Part shown: piece after piece, positions 38,112 to 47,263 of the stretch
Layout of the letters: the number at the start of each line of letters is the position of its first letter
Numbering within the stretch: the first letter of the stretch is position 1
Assembly: GCA_014191855.1 (NCBI GenBank)
Contig: BJHF01000013.1
Span: 1 to 64,000 of the forward strand
Reading direction: 5' to 3'
DNA length: 64,000 nucleotides
Source of the DNA: Deltaproteobacteria bacterium
GTDB taxonomy: Bacteria > Myxococcota_A > UBA796 > SXON01
Made by a program: the position numbers and the translations under genes
The notes under the pieces: generated by a model
Told to the model about the DNA's origin: nothing
Seen by the model: the letters and a program-made list of their open reading frames with translations, nothing else
Databases searched by the model: none

Positions 38112-40122
38112 GGCCGTCCTCCTGCTGCTCCTGGGTGCAGGCTGTTCGGGCGAGAACACATCCCCCGATCAACCTGGTGTTTTCGTGCTCGGCGTCGATG
38201 GGATGGATCCCACCATCCTGCGCCGCCTGATCGCAGAGGGCAAGGCCCCCAACCTCGCGAAGCTCGCGGCGGACGGGGCCTTTCAGGACCTGGAGACCTC
38301 GAACCCGCCTCAGAGCCCCGTCGCGTGGTCGAACTTCGTGACGGGCCTCGACCCGGGCGGGCACGGCATCTACGACTTCGTTCACCGCGATCCGCTGACG
38401 TACCTGCCCATCAGCTCCGCCACGCCGCCGCCGGGCGATCCAGGCACCAGCGTCAAGTTGTTCGGCTACAACCTCCCAGTGAGCGCGGGCGACGAGATCA
38501 TCAACAACCGCAGCGGTACGCCCTGGTGGGACGTGCTTGATGGCGCGGGGGTGGACGTCGAGGTCTACCGGATCCCCGGGAACTACCCGGTGACCGAGTC
38601 GGACGCCAAGACGCTCTCCGGCATGGGCACGGTCGACATGCGCGGCGGATACGGGCAATACACCTGGATTACCGACACCTCGCCGGTTGCGCCGCCGGGG
38701 CACGGACTCAAGGCCGACGTGCAGCTCGTTACGGTGGAAGACTTCGATCTCGACGGCAAGGGCGACACGGTGAAGGCGATCCTCAAGGGTCCGCCCGATC
38801 TCTTTCACCTCGAACCTGGCCAGATGCCCGGCGAGTCGGACTATCTGACCGTGCCCGTTACCGTGTCGATCGACCCCGACGCCGACGTGGCCATGGTCAA
38901 GGTCGGCGAATCGGTCGCCGTGCTTCAAGAAGGCGAATGGACCGACTGGATGCCGGTGAGCTTCGATGCCCTGCCGGCCGGCGCCATGGCCCTCGGCGGA
39001 TCCGTGCGGTTCTACGCCAAGGAACTTCGCCCCGGCTTCAAGCTCTACGCCTCGCCGGTGAACCTCGCCGCGGACGCGCCCCCCCAGGCGATCTCCACCC
39101 CGGACGACTTCGCCACCGAGCTCGCGGACGTGCTGGAAGGCCAGTACTACACCCAGGGCATGCCGGAGGAGACGAACGCGCTCAAAGATGGCACCTTTGA
39201 CGACGATGATTACGCGAAGCAGGTGGCCCTGGTGCAGCACGACGCGGGCGGCATGCTCGACGTCGCCCTCGCCCGCTTCGACCGGGGCGATGCGACCTTC
39301 TTCTACCTCTCGGACATCGACCTGCAGTGCCACATGCTGTGGCGCCACGGAGACCCGAAAGAGCCGTCCGCGCCTCGCCACCCGGCGTGGGAAGCGACCT
39401 CGGCCGCCAAGCATGCGCTCGACATCGAGCATTACTACCAGCACGTTGACAGCCTTGTGGGCCGCGTTCGCCAGGAGCTCCCCCCAGAAACGCTGCTCAT
39501 CGTGATGAGCGACCATGGCTTCCAGCCCTTCACCCGAAAGGTGCACCTCAACGCCTGGCTACGCGATCATGGGTACCTCACGCTGAAGGACGGCAAGACC
39601 ACCGGCCGCCTCACGACGGGAGACGTGGATTGGTCCAAGACCCAGGCCTACGCCCTCGGGTTCAACTCGTTGTACCTCAACGTCGCCGGGCGTGAGGCCG
39701 AGGGCATCGTGTCGGCGGGTGATGTGGCGCGTGTCGAGGCGGCAATCACGGCGGATCTGCTCGGGTACCGGGATCCCGCGGACCAGAAAACGGTGGTTCG
39801 CCGCGTCGATCGCGGCGCCGACATCTACCATGGCGCTCGCCTCGCAGACGCGCCGGATCTCGTCATTGGCTACGACCGCGGCTACGGCCACTCCGACGAG
39901 TCTACGCTGGGGGAGATCGTCGAGGCCGAGATCGAGGACAACACGTCCCGGTGGTCAGGCAACCACCTGATGGCGCCGGAGGTGGTTCCCGGCGTCGTTC
40001 TGGCCAGCCGCCCCATTCTCGGCGAGGCGCACAACCTTACCGATGTCACGGCTACACTGCTCGCGTGGTACGGCCTCGCGCCGCTGCCCGAGATGCGCGG
40101 CAAATCCTTCATCACCCCCTGA
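38104..40122 (+). CDS. Alkaline-phosphatase-superfamily lipoprotein, paralog of the preceding gene
   Basis: A 672-aa lipoprotein (MRRAVLLLLLGAGC). It shares the upstream protein's landmarks: LGVDGMDPT with Asp about 33, PQSPVAWSNFVTG, HGIYDFVHRDPLTY and MSDHGFQPF (about 468-473). The pair therefore arose by duplication, one copy anchored by a transmembrane helix and one by lipid. A beta insert of ~200 residues lies in the middle of both. The substrate is not predictable. Confidence 0.85.
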   Translation: MRRAVLLLLLGAGCSGENTSPDQPGVFVLGVDGMDPTILRRLIAEGKAPNLAKLAADGAFQDLETSNPPQSPVAWSNFVTGLDPGGHGIYDFVHRDPLTYLPISSATPPPGDPGTSVKLFGYNLPVSAGDEIINNRSGTPWWDVLDGAGVDVEVYRIPGNYPVTESDAKTLSGMGTVDMRGGYGQYTWITDTSPVAPPGHGLKADVQLVTVEDFDLDGKGDTVKAILKGPPDLFHLEPGQMPGESDYLTVPVTVSIDPDADVAMVKVGESVAVLQEGEWTDWMPVSFDALPAGAMALGGSVRFYAKELRPGFKLYASPVNLAADAPPQAISTPDDFATELADVLEGQYYTQGMPEETNALKDGTFDDDDYAKQVALVQHDAGGMLDVALARFDRGDATFFYLSDIDLQCHMLWRHGDPKEPSAPRHPAWEATSAAKHALDIEHYYQHVDSLVGRVRQELPPETLLIVMSDHGFQPFTRKVHLNAWLRDHGYLTLKDGKTTGRLTTGDVDWSKTQAYALGFNSLYLNVAGREAEGIVSAGDVARVEAAITADLLGYRDPADQKTVVRRVDRGADIYHGARLADAPDLVIGYDRGYGHSDESTLGEIVEAEIEDNTSRWSGNHLMAPEVVPGVVLASRPILGEAHNLTDVTATLLAWYGLAPLPEMRGKSFITP

Positions 40123-40136
40123 ACCGGGAGGCTCCC

Positions 40137-40340
40137 ATGTTTGGCTTCGGCAAGACCGTGAACGTAAAGATCGACAAGGACCTCCACGCCCGCATCGCGA
40201 AGGTTGCGGACGTGGCCGGGTACGCGACGACGGAGGAATTCGTCCAGCACATCCTCGAGAAGGAGATGCTGCACTTCGAAGACACGAAGAACGACACCGA
40301 CATCCGCGCGAAGCTCAAGGGCCTCGGCTACATCTCGTAG
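40137..40340 (+). CDS. Small ribbon-helix-helix-like protein
   Basis: A 67-aa protein starting 14 nt after the phosphatase-paralog stop with GGGAG 7 nt before the ATG. VNVKIDKDLHARIAKVADVAGY followed by EEFVQHILEKE matches the strand-helix-helix layout of Arc/MetJ-type DNA-binding proteins. The end, AKLKGLGYIS, echoes the LKALGYL tail of the lipoprotein at 35320. It could be a local regulator or a coiled adapter. Its place inside the operon argues for function with the flanking envelope genes. Confidence 0.6.
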   Translation: MFGFGKTVNVKIDKDLHARIAKVADVAGYATTEEFVQHILEKEMLHFEDTKNDTDIRAKLKGLGYIS

Positions 40341-40349
40341 GCTCGCTCG

Positions 40350-41174
40350 ATGGGTAGCTTCAACGCCATCTTCACCGCGATCTTCAATGTGGTGCTCGCC
40401 CCCTTCGGCCACGGCTTCCCGTGGTTCGACCTGGTGCTTTGGCCGCTGTTGGGCGGGATCCTGGCGTTGTTGGTGATCAAGGCGGTGAGCAACCAGGCCG
40501 GCATCACGCGGGCGAAGAACTTCATCCAGGTGCACCTGCTGGAGATCGTGCTGTTTCGCGACGATCTGCGTGTCGTGCTGCCCGCGACTGCCAAAGCCCT
40601 GGCCTACAACGTGATGTATCTCGGGTACAACATCGTTCCGATGCTCGTGATGATCGTGCCGATGACCGCGATCCTGGTGCAGCTCGTTTCGCACTACGCG
40701 CAGGCGCCCCTGCCCGTTGGAGAAACGGTGTTGATTGTCGCGAAACTGGACGGCGAGGTCCAGGGCGTGGCCGTCCGAGACGTGACCCTGGAGCTGCCGG
40801 CGGGACTCTCCCTCGATGCCCCCCCGGTACGCAGCGCGGATGGCGAGATCGCCTGGCGAGTTCGCCTTGACGCACCCGGAGACTTCGTGCTGAAGCTGCA
40901 CGCGGGCAGCGTGACCGAAGAGAAGTCGCTGGCCGTTGGCGGGGAGGCCCGAAAGGTCTCGGTGCTACGGACCAAGTCGTGGGAAGCGCTCCTCTACCCT
41001 GCCGAACCCGTGCCCGCGGCCGACTCGCCCATCGAGAGCATCTCCATCCTCGATCGCGACGACCAGCCGCTCCGCGGCCTCCCCGATGGCGAAGGCGGCG
41101 TGCTCGCGTGGTTCTTCGGGGTCTCCCTGCTCGCCGGTTTCCTGCTGAAGGATCTCTTCGGCGTCACTCTCTGA
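40350..41174 (+). CDS. Membrane protein of unknown function
   Basis: A 274-aa protein with two or three N-terminal transmembrane segments (FDLVLWPLLGGILALLVIKA, YNIVPMLVMIVPMTAILVQL), a large non-cytoplasmic beta-rich domain of about 120 residues, and a C-terminal transmembrane helix (GVLAWFFGVSLLAGFLLKDL). The helix-beta domain-helix plan resembles YidC/EMC3-type or transporter accessory proteins, but I cannot assign it. It lies 9 nt after the RHH-like gene and 12 nt before the sulfotransferase-like gene. Confidence 0.55.
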   Translation: MGSFNAIFTAIFNVVLAPFGHGFPWFDLVLWPLLGGILALLVIKAVSNQAGITRAKNFIQVHLLEIVLFRDDLRVVLPATAKALAYNVMYLGYNIVPMLVMIVPMTAILVQLVSHYAQAPLPVGETVLIVAKLDGEVQGVAVRDVTLELPAGLSLDAPPVRSADGEIAWRVRLDAPGDFVLKLHAGSVTEEKSLAVGGEARKVSVLRTKSWEALLYPAEPVPAADSPIESISILDRDDQPLRGLPDGEGGVLAWFFGVSLLAGFLLKDLFGVTL

Positions 41175-41186
41175 TTCGGAACGTAT

Positions 41187-41807
41187 ATGCCCGGCTTCTT
41201 TTCGCGGCTCTTCAAACCCGACCTCGGCGAACCGATCATCATCGTGTCGGGCCTGCCCCGCTCGGGCACCTCGATGATGATGAAGATGCTGGACGCGGCC
41301 GGCGTGGCGATCATGACGGACGCCGTGCGCACCGCCGACATCGACAACCCCAAGGGCTACTACGAGTACGAGCGGGTGAAGGACCTGGAGAAGGAGCAGG
41401 ACAAGTCCTACATCCGGGAGGGGCGCGGCAAGGCGCTCAAGGTGATCTCCTGGCTGCTCAAGGATCTGCCGGACGAGAACCGGTACCGGATCATCTTCAT
41501 GCGTCGCGACTTGAGCGAGGTGATCGCCAGCCAGAACAAGATGCTGAAGCACCGCGGCGAGGAAGACAAAAGTGACGACAGCCTGATGATCGACGCCTAC
41601 ATGAACCACCTGGCGAGCGTGCGTATTCTGTCCCGCAAACGCGACAACTTCGAGATGATCGAGGTGCGGTACGACACGGCGGTGAAGGAGCCGGCCGAAG
41701 CGGCCCGCGTTGTAAACGCCTTCCTCGGCGGTAAATTCGACGAGGCCAAGATGCGCGAGGTGGTGGACGGCGAGCTGTATCGCAACCGCAAGGGCGTAAC
41801 GACGTAG
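41187..41807 (+). CDS. Sulfotransferase-family protein
   Basis: A 206-aa protein with the PAPS-binding 5'-phosphosulfate loop IIIVSGLPRSGTSMM (about residues 17-31) and a 3'-phosphate-binding candidate FMRRDLSEVIASQ near residue 112. It is shorter than most sulfotransferases and has no signal peptide, so it acts in the cytoplasm. It probably transfers sulfate from PAPS to a glycan or lipid precursor handled by the neighbouring envelope genes; acceptor unknown. Confidence 0.8.
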   Translation: MPGFFSRLFKPDLGEPIIIVSGLPRSGTSMMMKMLDAAGVAIMTDAVRTADIDNPKGYYEYERVKDLEKEQDKSYIREGRGKALKVISWLLKDLPDENRYRIIFMRRDLSEVIASQNKMLKHRGEEDKSDDSLMIDAYMNHLASVRILSRKRDNFEMIEVRYDTAVKEPAEAARVVNAFLGGKFDEAKMREVVDGELYRNRKGVTT

Positions 41808-41815
41808 CGCTGGGC

Positions 41816-41821
41816 TAAGCT
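41816..41821 (+). promoter_or_regulatory. -10 element (TAAGCT) for a leaderless mRNA
   Basis: TAAGCT ends 6 nt before the ATG at 41828, in a 20-nt gap with no Shine-Dalgarno. The same hexamer and spacing occur before 30439. Confidence 0.45.
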
Positions 41822-41827
41822 GACCCA

Positions 41828-43897
41828 ATGTCGCCTCGCGTTCGTGCCCTCGCGACGCTCCTCGTGCTCCTCGGCGTTCCCGTGGCCGCGCTCGCCACCG
41901 ACAGCGCGCTGACGCCGTCGGCAAAGGAGCTGCAGTCACGGCTCGCCGCCTCCGCCGACGTGGTGGTGCTCGGCAACAGCAAGGTGCGCACCGATATCGA
42001 TATCCCCGCATTGATCGCGGCGTTACCGGCTCCCGCCGCGCGCTACGTCCCGCTCGGCGTGAACGGCACCCAGGCGCCGGTGTGGTTCGCGGTGCTCAGC
42101 GAACGCGTCTATGCAACTGGGCAGAAGCCGAAGGGTATCCTGATCTATGCGCCGTTGAGCGCGGCGCTCACGACCACGCTCCCGAACGCAAACGCGCGCG
42201 CGACCCTCGCCCAGCAGCTCACGCCCGCCTCCGCGCCGAGCCTGCTTCGCCTCTTCGGCGGCGCCCTGCCTGAAACGCAGCTTTCCCAGTATCTAAACGC
42301 GCTTGGCCCTGCCTGCGTGGGCACGCGCACGAAGGCGCCCGAGCTTGCGGTCGAGGTGAGCCCACTCCCGGTGGAAGCGAGCTTCCTCGCCGAGATCGTG
42401 CACGTGGCCCGCGAGAACGGCGCCCGCGTGCTGTTCGTTCGTCAGCCCACCGCGCCGAGCGGCGCGCTGGAGGACGAGGTCCCGGCCGCGGAGGAGGCCG
42501 CCGCCCGCACGCTCATCCGCGAAGCCAACGGCGGGTGGCTCGATCTACGCGCGGAATTCATGGATGAGCGCTGGTACGGCGATGGTGTACACATGAACGA
42601 GGCCGGGCGGGCGACCGTCACCGCGGCGCTGGGGCGGGAGCTCACCCGGATCGGCGACTGGCTCGGCGGCGCCCCGCTCCCGAATCCGGCGTTCATTGCG
42701 CCGCCTGCGGAGCCGACGTGGACAACGCCCCCCACGATCCCGGCGCTGGCCTTCGGCTCCGCCGGCGCGTGCCGCGCCGTGGCCGCGCTGCCCCCGGAGC
42801 TAGCTGGGCTCGCGCCTGCCCGGCTGGCGGCTGCCGGCTTCGCGGGCACCTCCCCGCTCCGCGTTCAGCTTGGCCCGAAGGAAATTCCGTTCGGCGCGCT
42901 CACGACGGCGTGCGACCACCGCTGGAACACGGAGGGCACCTCGCTGATAGCGGCGGTGGAGGCGAAACGAACGGCCGCCGTGCGCGTTTCGTTGGCGACG
43001 ATCGCCGCCGCGCGTGGTGATGCGGGCCCCGCTGGCTGGTGGGTGGGGCCCGGGACGACGCTGCGCTTCGAAACGCTGGGCGGAGGTGCCGCGCTCGCGG
43101 GCTGGGCGCCCTCAAAGGCCAAGATCCGCGCAGGAGAGGCCGACCACGAGCTCGCGCCGGGGGCGTTCTCCATCGCCGTCGTGAGCCGGGGCACCGCCCT
43201 CGACGTGAGCAGCAGCGCCGGATGGGTTCTCGTACGCTCTGTTTCTGGCGCTACCCGTCCCGTCGCCGCGCGCACGATCGACCTGATCCACGCCCCGATC
43301 GACGTCGCGGCGCCGACTGCGCTGGCCCCGTTGCGCGTCACCGGAAAGTCCCCTCGCCCCTCCGTGCTGCTCGCTGACGCCGCCGCCCTGCACATCCCCG
43401 AGGCGGGCGACGCAATGGAGCGGAGCGGGGTGGGCGGCTGCTCGCCGCTCGACACCACGCTCACCAAGGCACGGGCCAGCCTTCGGGGCGCAACGCTCAC
43501 GGTGGAGAGCACCGACTGTTCGGCGTTGTCCGCTCTGGAAGTGCCGATTTCTCTCGACGCCAAACGGGCGTGCGCGCCCGGGCACGGTCGCTGGCTCTAC
43601 CCCGGGGATCATCAGGTTTGGACAGCGGAGGTTGACGGACCCGGCGCGACCTGGGCCCTGGAGTTGGCGGGCGGCATGCTCGGCGACGCGGGCGGGGACA
43701 CACCCATCGTCGTGAGGGTGTCCGATGCCAGTGGGGTCGTGCTGGACGGCACCTTCAAGGCCGACGCGTTGCGGTCGGCGCCGCCCCGCTGGCCGCTGAC
43801 CCGCGCGCCCAACGGCCCGACCCGAGTCGAGGTATCTTCCCCGTCCGCAGCGCCGTGGATCCTCCTCGGCCGCGCCGCCCTCGTCGGATCGGACTGA
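41828..43897 (+). CDS. SGNH-hydrolase-like exported protein, tandem copy 1
   Basis: A 689-aa protein with a signal peptide (residues 1-23). The N-terminal domain has the SGNH plan: block I variant VVVLGNSKVRTD (Ser about 51) and block V DGVHMNEAGR (Asp ~251, His ~254). The C-terminal half holds two copies of a beta module, each with cysteines followed by a WxxPG motif: GWWVGPGTT (about 401) and GCSPLD ... GRWLYPGD (about 536 and 586). SGNH enzymes remove or transfer acyl groups on glycans or lipids. The gene starts leaderless and is followed after 7 nt by a paralog. Confidence 0.75.
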   Translation: MSPRVRALATLLVLLGVPVAALATDSALTPSAKELQSRLAASADVVVLGNSKVRTDIDIPALIAALPAPAARYVPLGVNGTQAPVWFAVLSERVYATGQKPKGILIYAPLSAALTTTLPNANARATLAQQLTPASAPSLLRLFGGALPETQLSQYLNALGPACVGTRTKAPELAVEVSPLPVEASFLAEIVHVARENGARVLFVRQPTAPSGALEDEVPAAEEAAARTLIREANGGWLDLRAEFMDERWYGDGVHMNEAGRATVTAALGRELTRIGDWLGGAPLPNPAFIAPPAEPTWTTPPTIPALAFGSAGACRAVAALPPELAGLAPARLAAAGFAGTSPLRVQLGPKEIPFGALTTACDHRWNTEGTSLIAAVEAKRTAAVRVSLATIAAARGDAGPAGWWVGPGTTLRFETLGGGAALAGWAPSKAKIRAGEADHELAPGAFSIAVVSRGTALDVSSSAGWVLVRSVSGATRPVAARTIDLIHAPIDVAAPTALAPLRVTGKSPRPSVLLADAAALHIPEAGDAMERSGVGGCSPLDTTLTKARASLRGATLTVESTDCSALSALEVPISLDAKRACAPGHGRWLYPGDHQVWTAEVDGPGATWALELAGGMLGDAGGDTPIVVRVSDASGVVLDGTFKADALRSAPPRWPLTRAPNGPTRVEVSSPSAAPWILLGRAALVGSD

Positions 43898-43904
43898 ACG
43901 GTCG

Positions 43905-46340
43905 ATGCCCCGCCTCCTCGCGCTCATCGCCCCGCTCCTCGTGCTGCTGGCCGTGGGGGCGCTCCTCCGTGAGGCCCCCCCGGCCGACGCGCCGATCGAG
44001 ATCTCCACGGCGGCCCACCAGCTTGATCTGCGCCTCACGCGAGCCGGCGGCGCCGACGTGGTGCTGCTAGGCAACTCCAAGGTGGGCACCGATCTCGACC
44101 CCGAGGCGATCGCTTCGCTGTTCGGCACCCCCACGACCGTCGTGCCGCTGGGCGTGAAGGGCACCGGGATGCCCGTGTGGTACACCGTCCTTCAAGATCG
44201 GGTCTATGCCGCGGGATACGCACCGAAGCTGATTATCGTATATGGTCCGCTCGCGATGATGTCGCAGTCCGCGCTGCCGACGGCCACCCAGCGGGCTCAG
44301 CTAGCCTCCCAGCTCACCCTCCCCGACCCGGTGATCAACCAGAAGGTGTTCGGGGAGGCCTTCGCAGATCCGCGCCTCCAGGCCGCGCTAGATCGACGTA
44401 CAACGTGGCATACCTCGCTCATGGAGGGCATCCGCGGACTCGCGGTGGGCGCGCTCCTGGCCCAGCCGGGCGCAGAGCCATTGGCGGTGCGTGGAAACGC
44501 CCACGCGGCGCCTGCGCTGGCAACGCTCTTCGAGGAAGAAAACCAGAAGGCCGGCGTGCGGCACGTTGGGCCGGTGGTTGAGGCCGAGATCGGCGAGGGC
44601 GCCTCCGACGGCAACGTCGCGACGACGCTCATCCCCGACGTGGTGCGGCTCGCCCACAGCCACGGCGCGCAGGTGCTCTTCGTGCGGTCGCCGCTCGGCG
44701 AGGCGAAGCGCTCGATCGACGCCGTTCCTGCCGAGCTGGAGCCACAGGTCGTGGCCTTGCTGGGCCGGGTAGGCGCCGGCTACCTGGACCTGCGCGACGC
44801 CGACCTGAGCGCGAGCGCGTATGGCGACGGCGTGCACCTCTCCAAGGCCGGGCGAAGCCGGTTCACGCCCGAGCTGGTGGAGGCCCTCCGCGCCGTCGGC
44901 GTCGGAGGACCGAGGCTCGCACCCGCAGCGCCCCGCCCGCCGCGCCTGCACGTCACCGGGGCTCGAACCGGAACGCCACCGACGCTCCCCGCCATCGAGC
45001 CTCACCGCGGCACCCAACCCTGCAACTACACCGCGAAGCTGGTCAATTGGGAGGGCCTGGGGGAGAGCGCGCTGATCGGCGCCGGCCACGGCCTGGTATC
45101 GCCCGTGGTGGTGTTCGAGGACGACAAGCCGCTCCAGATGCACGCGCTCCCGGAGCTCACGGCCAAGACCTGCGGCGGCGCCGGCTATTTTGTCGACGAC
45201 CATGTGAAGTTCTCGCCCAGCGGCCCCGGCCCGGAGTCGGCCGAGCAGCACACCTACCGGCTGGGGCTGAGCGCCGATGCGCCGATGATCGGCGGCGGCT
45301 GGGAGGAGGCCTGGTGGGTCTACCCAGGCACGACGGTGCGCCTGGACGTGGCGGGTCCACCGAACGGCGGCGTGCCCACTGTACGGGTAAAAGCGGCCGT
45401 AACGCTGGAAGGAGCGGGCATCCCCACGCTGAGCGTCGCCGGCTCAGGCGGAGCTTCTTTCGGGCGCCGAGGGCACGCGCTTGAGGCGGTCGCGACGGCA
45501 CCCTCGGCGGCCTCAGGCCCGTGGTCCATCGAGGTCACCTCCCCGGCGGATGGGCCGTGGTTGCTGCTGGAGCGCGTCGTCACCGGCACCCCTGAGGCGC
45601 CGCAATACCTCGTCGGAAAGGCCGACCCGCCGACGACCGTTCCGCTCGCCCAGGCCGAGCCCGCCTACTCGGCCGCGCCGCCCTGGCTGCCCCTCCTCAC
45701 GGATCCGCCCGCCGCAGCGAAGGAGCCGAACCTCTGGATCTACGACGTCTCCTCGTTTGGCGTGCCCTCCCATGGCGAAGTGTTCGACGCCGCCGGGACC
45801 GGCTGCTCCCCACTCGATCTGCTGGAGGACGGGAAGCCGATCAAGGAGATCCTCGGGGCGGATGGCAAACCCATCATGAAGCTGACCCACACCGGCGCTG
45901 GTGCAAAGGTGAGCTTCTCGGACGGGCGCGACCCAAACGCCGGAGACCACGTCTACACCTTCCGTTTGGACCCCTCCCGAGTGTGCGGCAAACACAAGGG
46001 GCTCTGGTTGTACCCCGGGGATGAGCTCACGCTCCGGGTTGGGCCCGACGCCCTCTCTGCGCTGATTTCAGGGGCCACCCAGCTCGATCTCGGCGGTGCG
46101 GTCGCTCCGGCGGGCGTGTTTGGAACGCTGCACGTTTCGCTGGTGGTCGACGACGTTGAGACGCTAAGTCAAACGATCCCCACATCCGCGTTTCCGGTTC
46201 CGCCGCTGGATCTGAGGGGCACCGTTTCGCCGGAAGCACAATCGGCGGTGCTGCGCCTTCAGTTGGAATCGCCGCGCGCGTATTTGTTGATCACCACGGC
46301 GGATTTGGTGGAAGCGGCGCCGTTGCCGTTGGGGGGGTGA
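43905..46340 (+). CDS. SGNH-hydrolase-like exported protein, tandem copy 2
   Basis: An 811-aa paralog of the preceding protein. It has an N-terminal signal, VVLLGNSKVGTD (Ser about 58) and DGVHLSKAGR (Asp ~308, His ~311), then the same two modules: cysteines at QPCNY and KTCGG with WWVYPGTT (about 468), and GCSPLD with C...GLWLYPGD (about 631 and 699). The Ser and Asp-His pairs suggest a functional enzyme. It ends the envelope locus and is convergent with the next gene, 59 bp away. Confidence 0.75.
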   Translation: MPRLLALIAPLLVLLAVGALLREAPPADAPIEISTAAHQLDLRLTRAGGADVVLLGNSKVGTDLDPEAIASLFGTPTTVVPLGVKGTGMPVWYTVLQDRVYAAGYAPKLIIVYGPLAMMSQSALPTATQRAQLASQLTLPDPVINQKVFGEAFADPRLQAALDRRTTWHTSLMEGIRGLAVGALLAQPGAEPLAVRGNAHAAPALATLFEEENQKAGVRHVGPVVEAEIGEGASDGNVATTLIPDVVRLAHSHGAQVLFVRSPLGEAKRSIDAVPAELEPQVVALLGRVGAGYLDLRDADLSASAYGDGVHLSKAGRSRFTPELVEALRAVGVGGPRLAPAAPRPPRLHVTGARTGTPPTLPAIEPHRGTQPCNYTAKLVNWEGLGESALIGAGHGLVSPVVVFEDDKPLQMHALPELTAKTCGGAGYFVDDHVKFSPSGPGPESAEQHTYRLGLSADAPMIGGGWEEAWWVYPGTTVRLDVAGPPNGGVPTVRVKAAVTLEGAGIPTLSVAGSGGASFGRRGHALEAVATAPSAASGPWSIEVTSPADGPWLLLERVVTGTPEAPQYLVGKADPPTTVPLAQAEPAYSAAPPWLPLLTDPPAAAKEPNLWIYDVSSFGVPSHGEVFDAAGTGCSPLDLLEDGKPIKEILGADGKPIMKLTHTGAGAKVSFSDGRDPNAGDHVYTFRLDPSRVCGKHKGLWLYPGDELTLRVGPDALSALISGATQLDLGGAVAPAGVFGTLHVSLVVDDVETLSQTIPTSAFPVPPLDLRGTVSPEAQSAVLRLQLESPRAYLLITTADLVEAAPLPLGG

Positions 46341-46399
46341 GCGAGTCGCCCTCCCCTTCGCAGCGCCGCGGTGGCAGGTGTGAACTCCATCCCGAGATT

Positions 46400-47263
46400 C
46401 TACCTCGGCGAAACGACCGCCGGTCCCGTTGGAGTCCCCGGCAGCGGCGGCAGCGGTTGGCCGCCGCTTTGCGAGGTGGCGGGAGCCATCGTTGCGCCGC
46501 CCGCTGCCCCCCCCGGCGCGCCGGTTTCCGCCGGCCCGGAGTGGTGAGGGTCTGGAACGGCCGTCGGCGCCGCATCGGTGCCTGGCGGCCCGGCCCCACC
46601 CCCATCTGCCGGCCCCAACGGCGGCATGTTCGGCCGCGAAAGCGTGGCGGGTTGGGTCAACGATTGGGTCGACACCGAACGCGTCCGCCATTCGTCGCAG
46701 AAGCCCGGCGCTGCCGCGGCCTCCCCCTGGGCGGCCGCGCACGCCGGGCCGTAGTCGGCGGGGCACATGCCGCTTGGCTCCTGGCAGTACAACATGTGGC
46801 CCAGCGCCGCGTCCAACCTCGCGGCGTAAACCGACGGCACCGCGCGAACCCGGGCGATCTCGGCCTCGTTGGGAGCCTTCACGGCCCAGCGCGCATACGC
46901 GTGGGTGGCGCAGTCCGCGCCCAGGCTGCCTACCCGCGTTTCGCACAGTTGAATGGTGTCGACCACATTGTCGGGCGGCTTCGCGTCGATGGCGCGAAAC
47001 GCGCACTCGTCGGACCGGCAAAAGCTCAGCAATTGGTCCCGAGTGGGCGGATTCGGCTTCGTCCAAGCCCCTTCGGCCCAACCCTCACGGCACTCCGCGT
47101 CTTCCTCCGGCGCTTGGGAGCAGCGGCGCTCGGCCTCGGTCACGGTCTCGGCGGAGGCCGCCCAGCGCGAAATACAGGCGGGCCAGACCACATTGTTGTC
47201 CCGGTATTCGTCACACGGCTCGCCGGGTCCACACCCCAGCGCCAACAGAAGCGCCAGGTTCAC
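46400..47263 (-). CDS. Cysteine-rich lipoprotein, function unknown
   Basis: A 287-aa lipoprotein with a short signal (MNLALLLALGC). The mature N-terminal two-thirds carries at least ten cysteines (DEYRDNN, PACIS, RRCSQ, ECREG, SFCRSDEC, QLCET, DCATH, YCQEPSGMC, GFCDEW), so a disulfide-bonded periplasmic fold is likely. The C-terminal 90 residues are low-complexity Pro/Gly/Ala. The GTG at 47263 overlaps the stop of the upstream gene (GTGA). No family recognised. Confidence 0.65.
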   Translation of the reverse strand: MNLALLLALGCGPGEPCDEYRDNNVVWPACISRWAASAETVTEAERRCSQAPEEDAECREGWAEGAWTKPNPPTRDQLLSFCRSDECAFRAIDAKPPDNVVDTIQLCETRVGSLGADCATHAYARWAVKAPNEAEIARVRAVPSVYAARLDAALGHMLYCQEPSGMCPADYGPACAAAQGEAAAAPGFCDEWRTRSVSTQSLTQPATLSRPNMPPLGPADGGGAGPPGTDAAPTAVPDPHHSGPAETGAPGGAAGGATMAPATSQSGGQPLPPLPGTPTGPAVVSPR

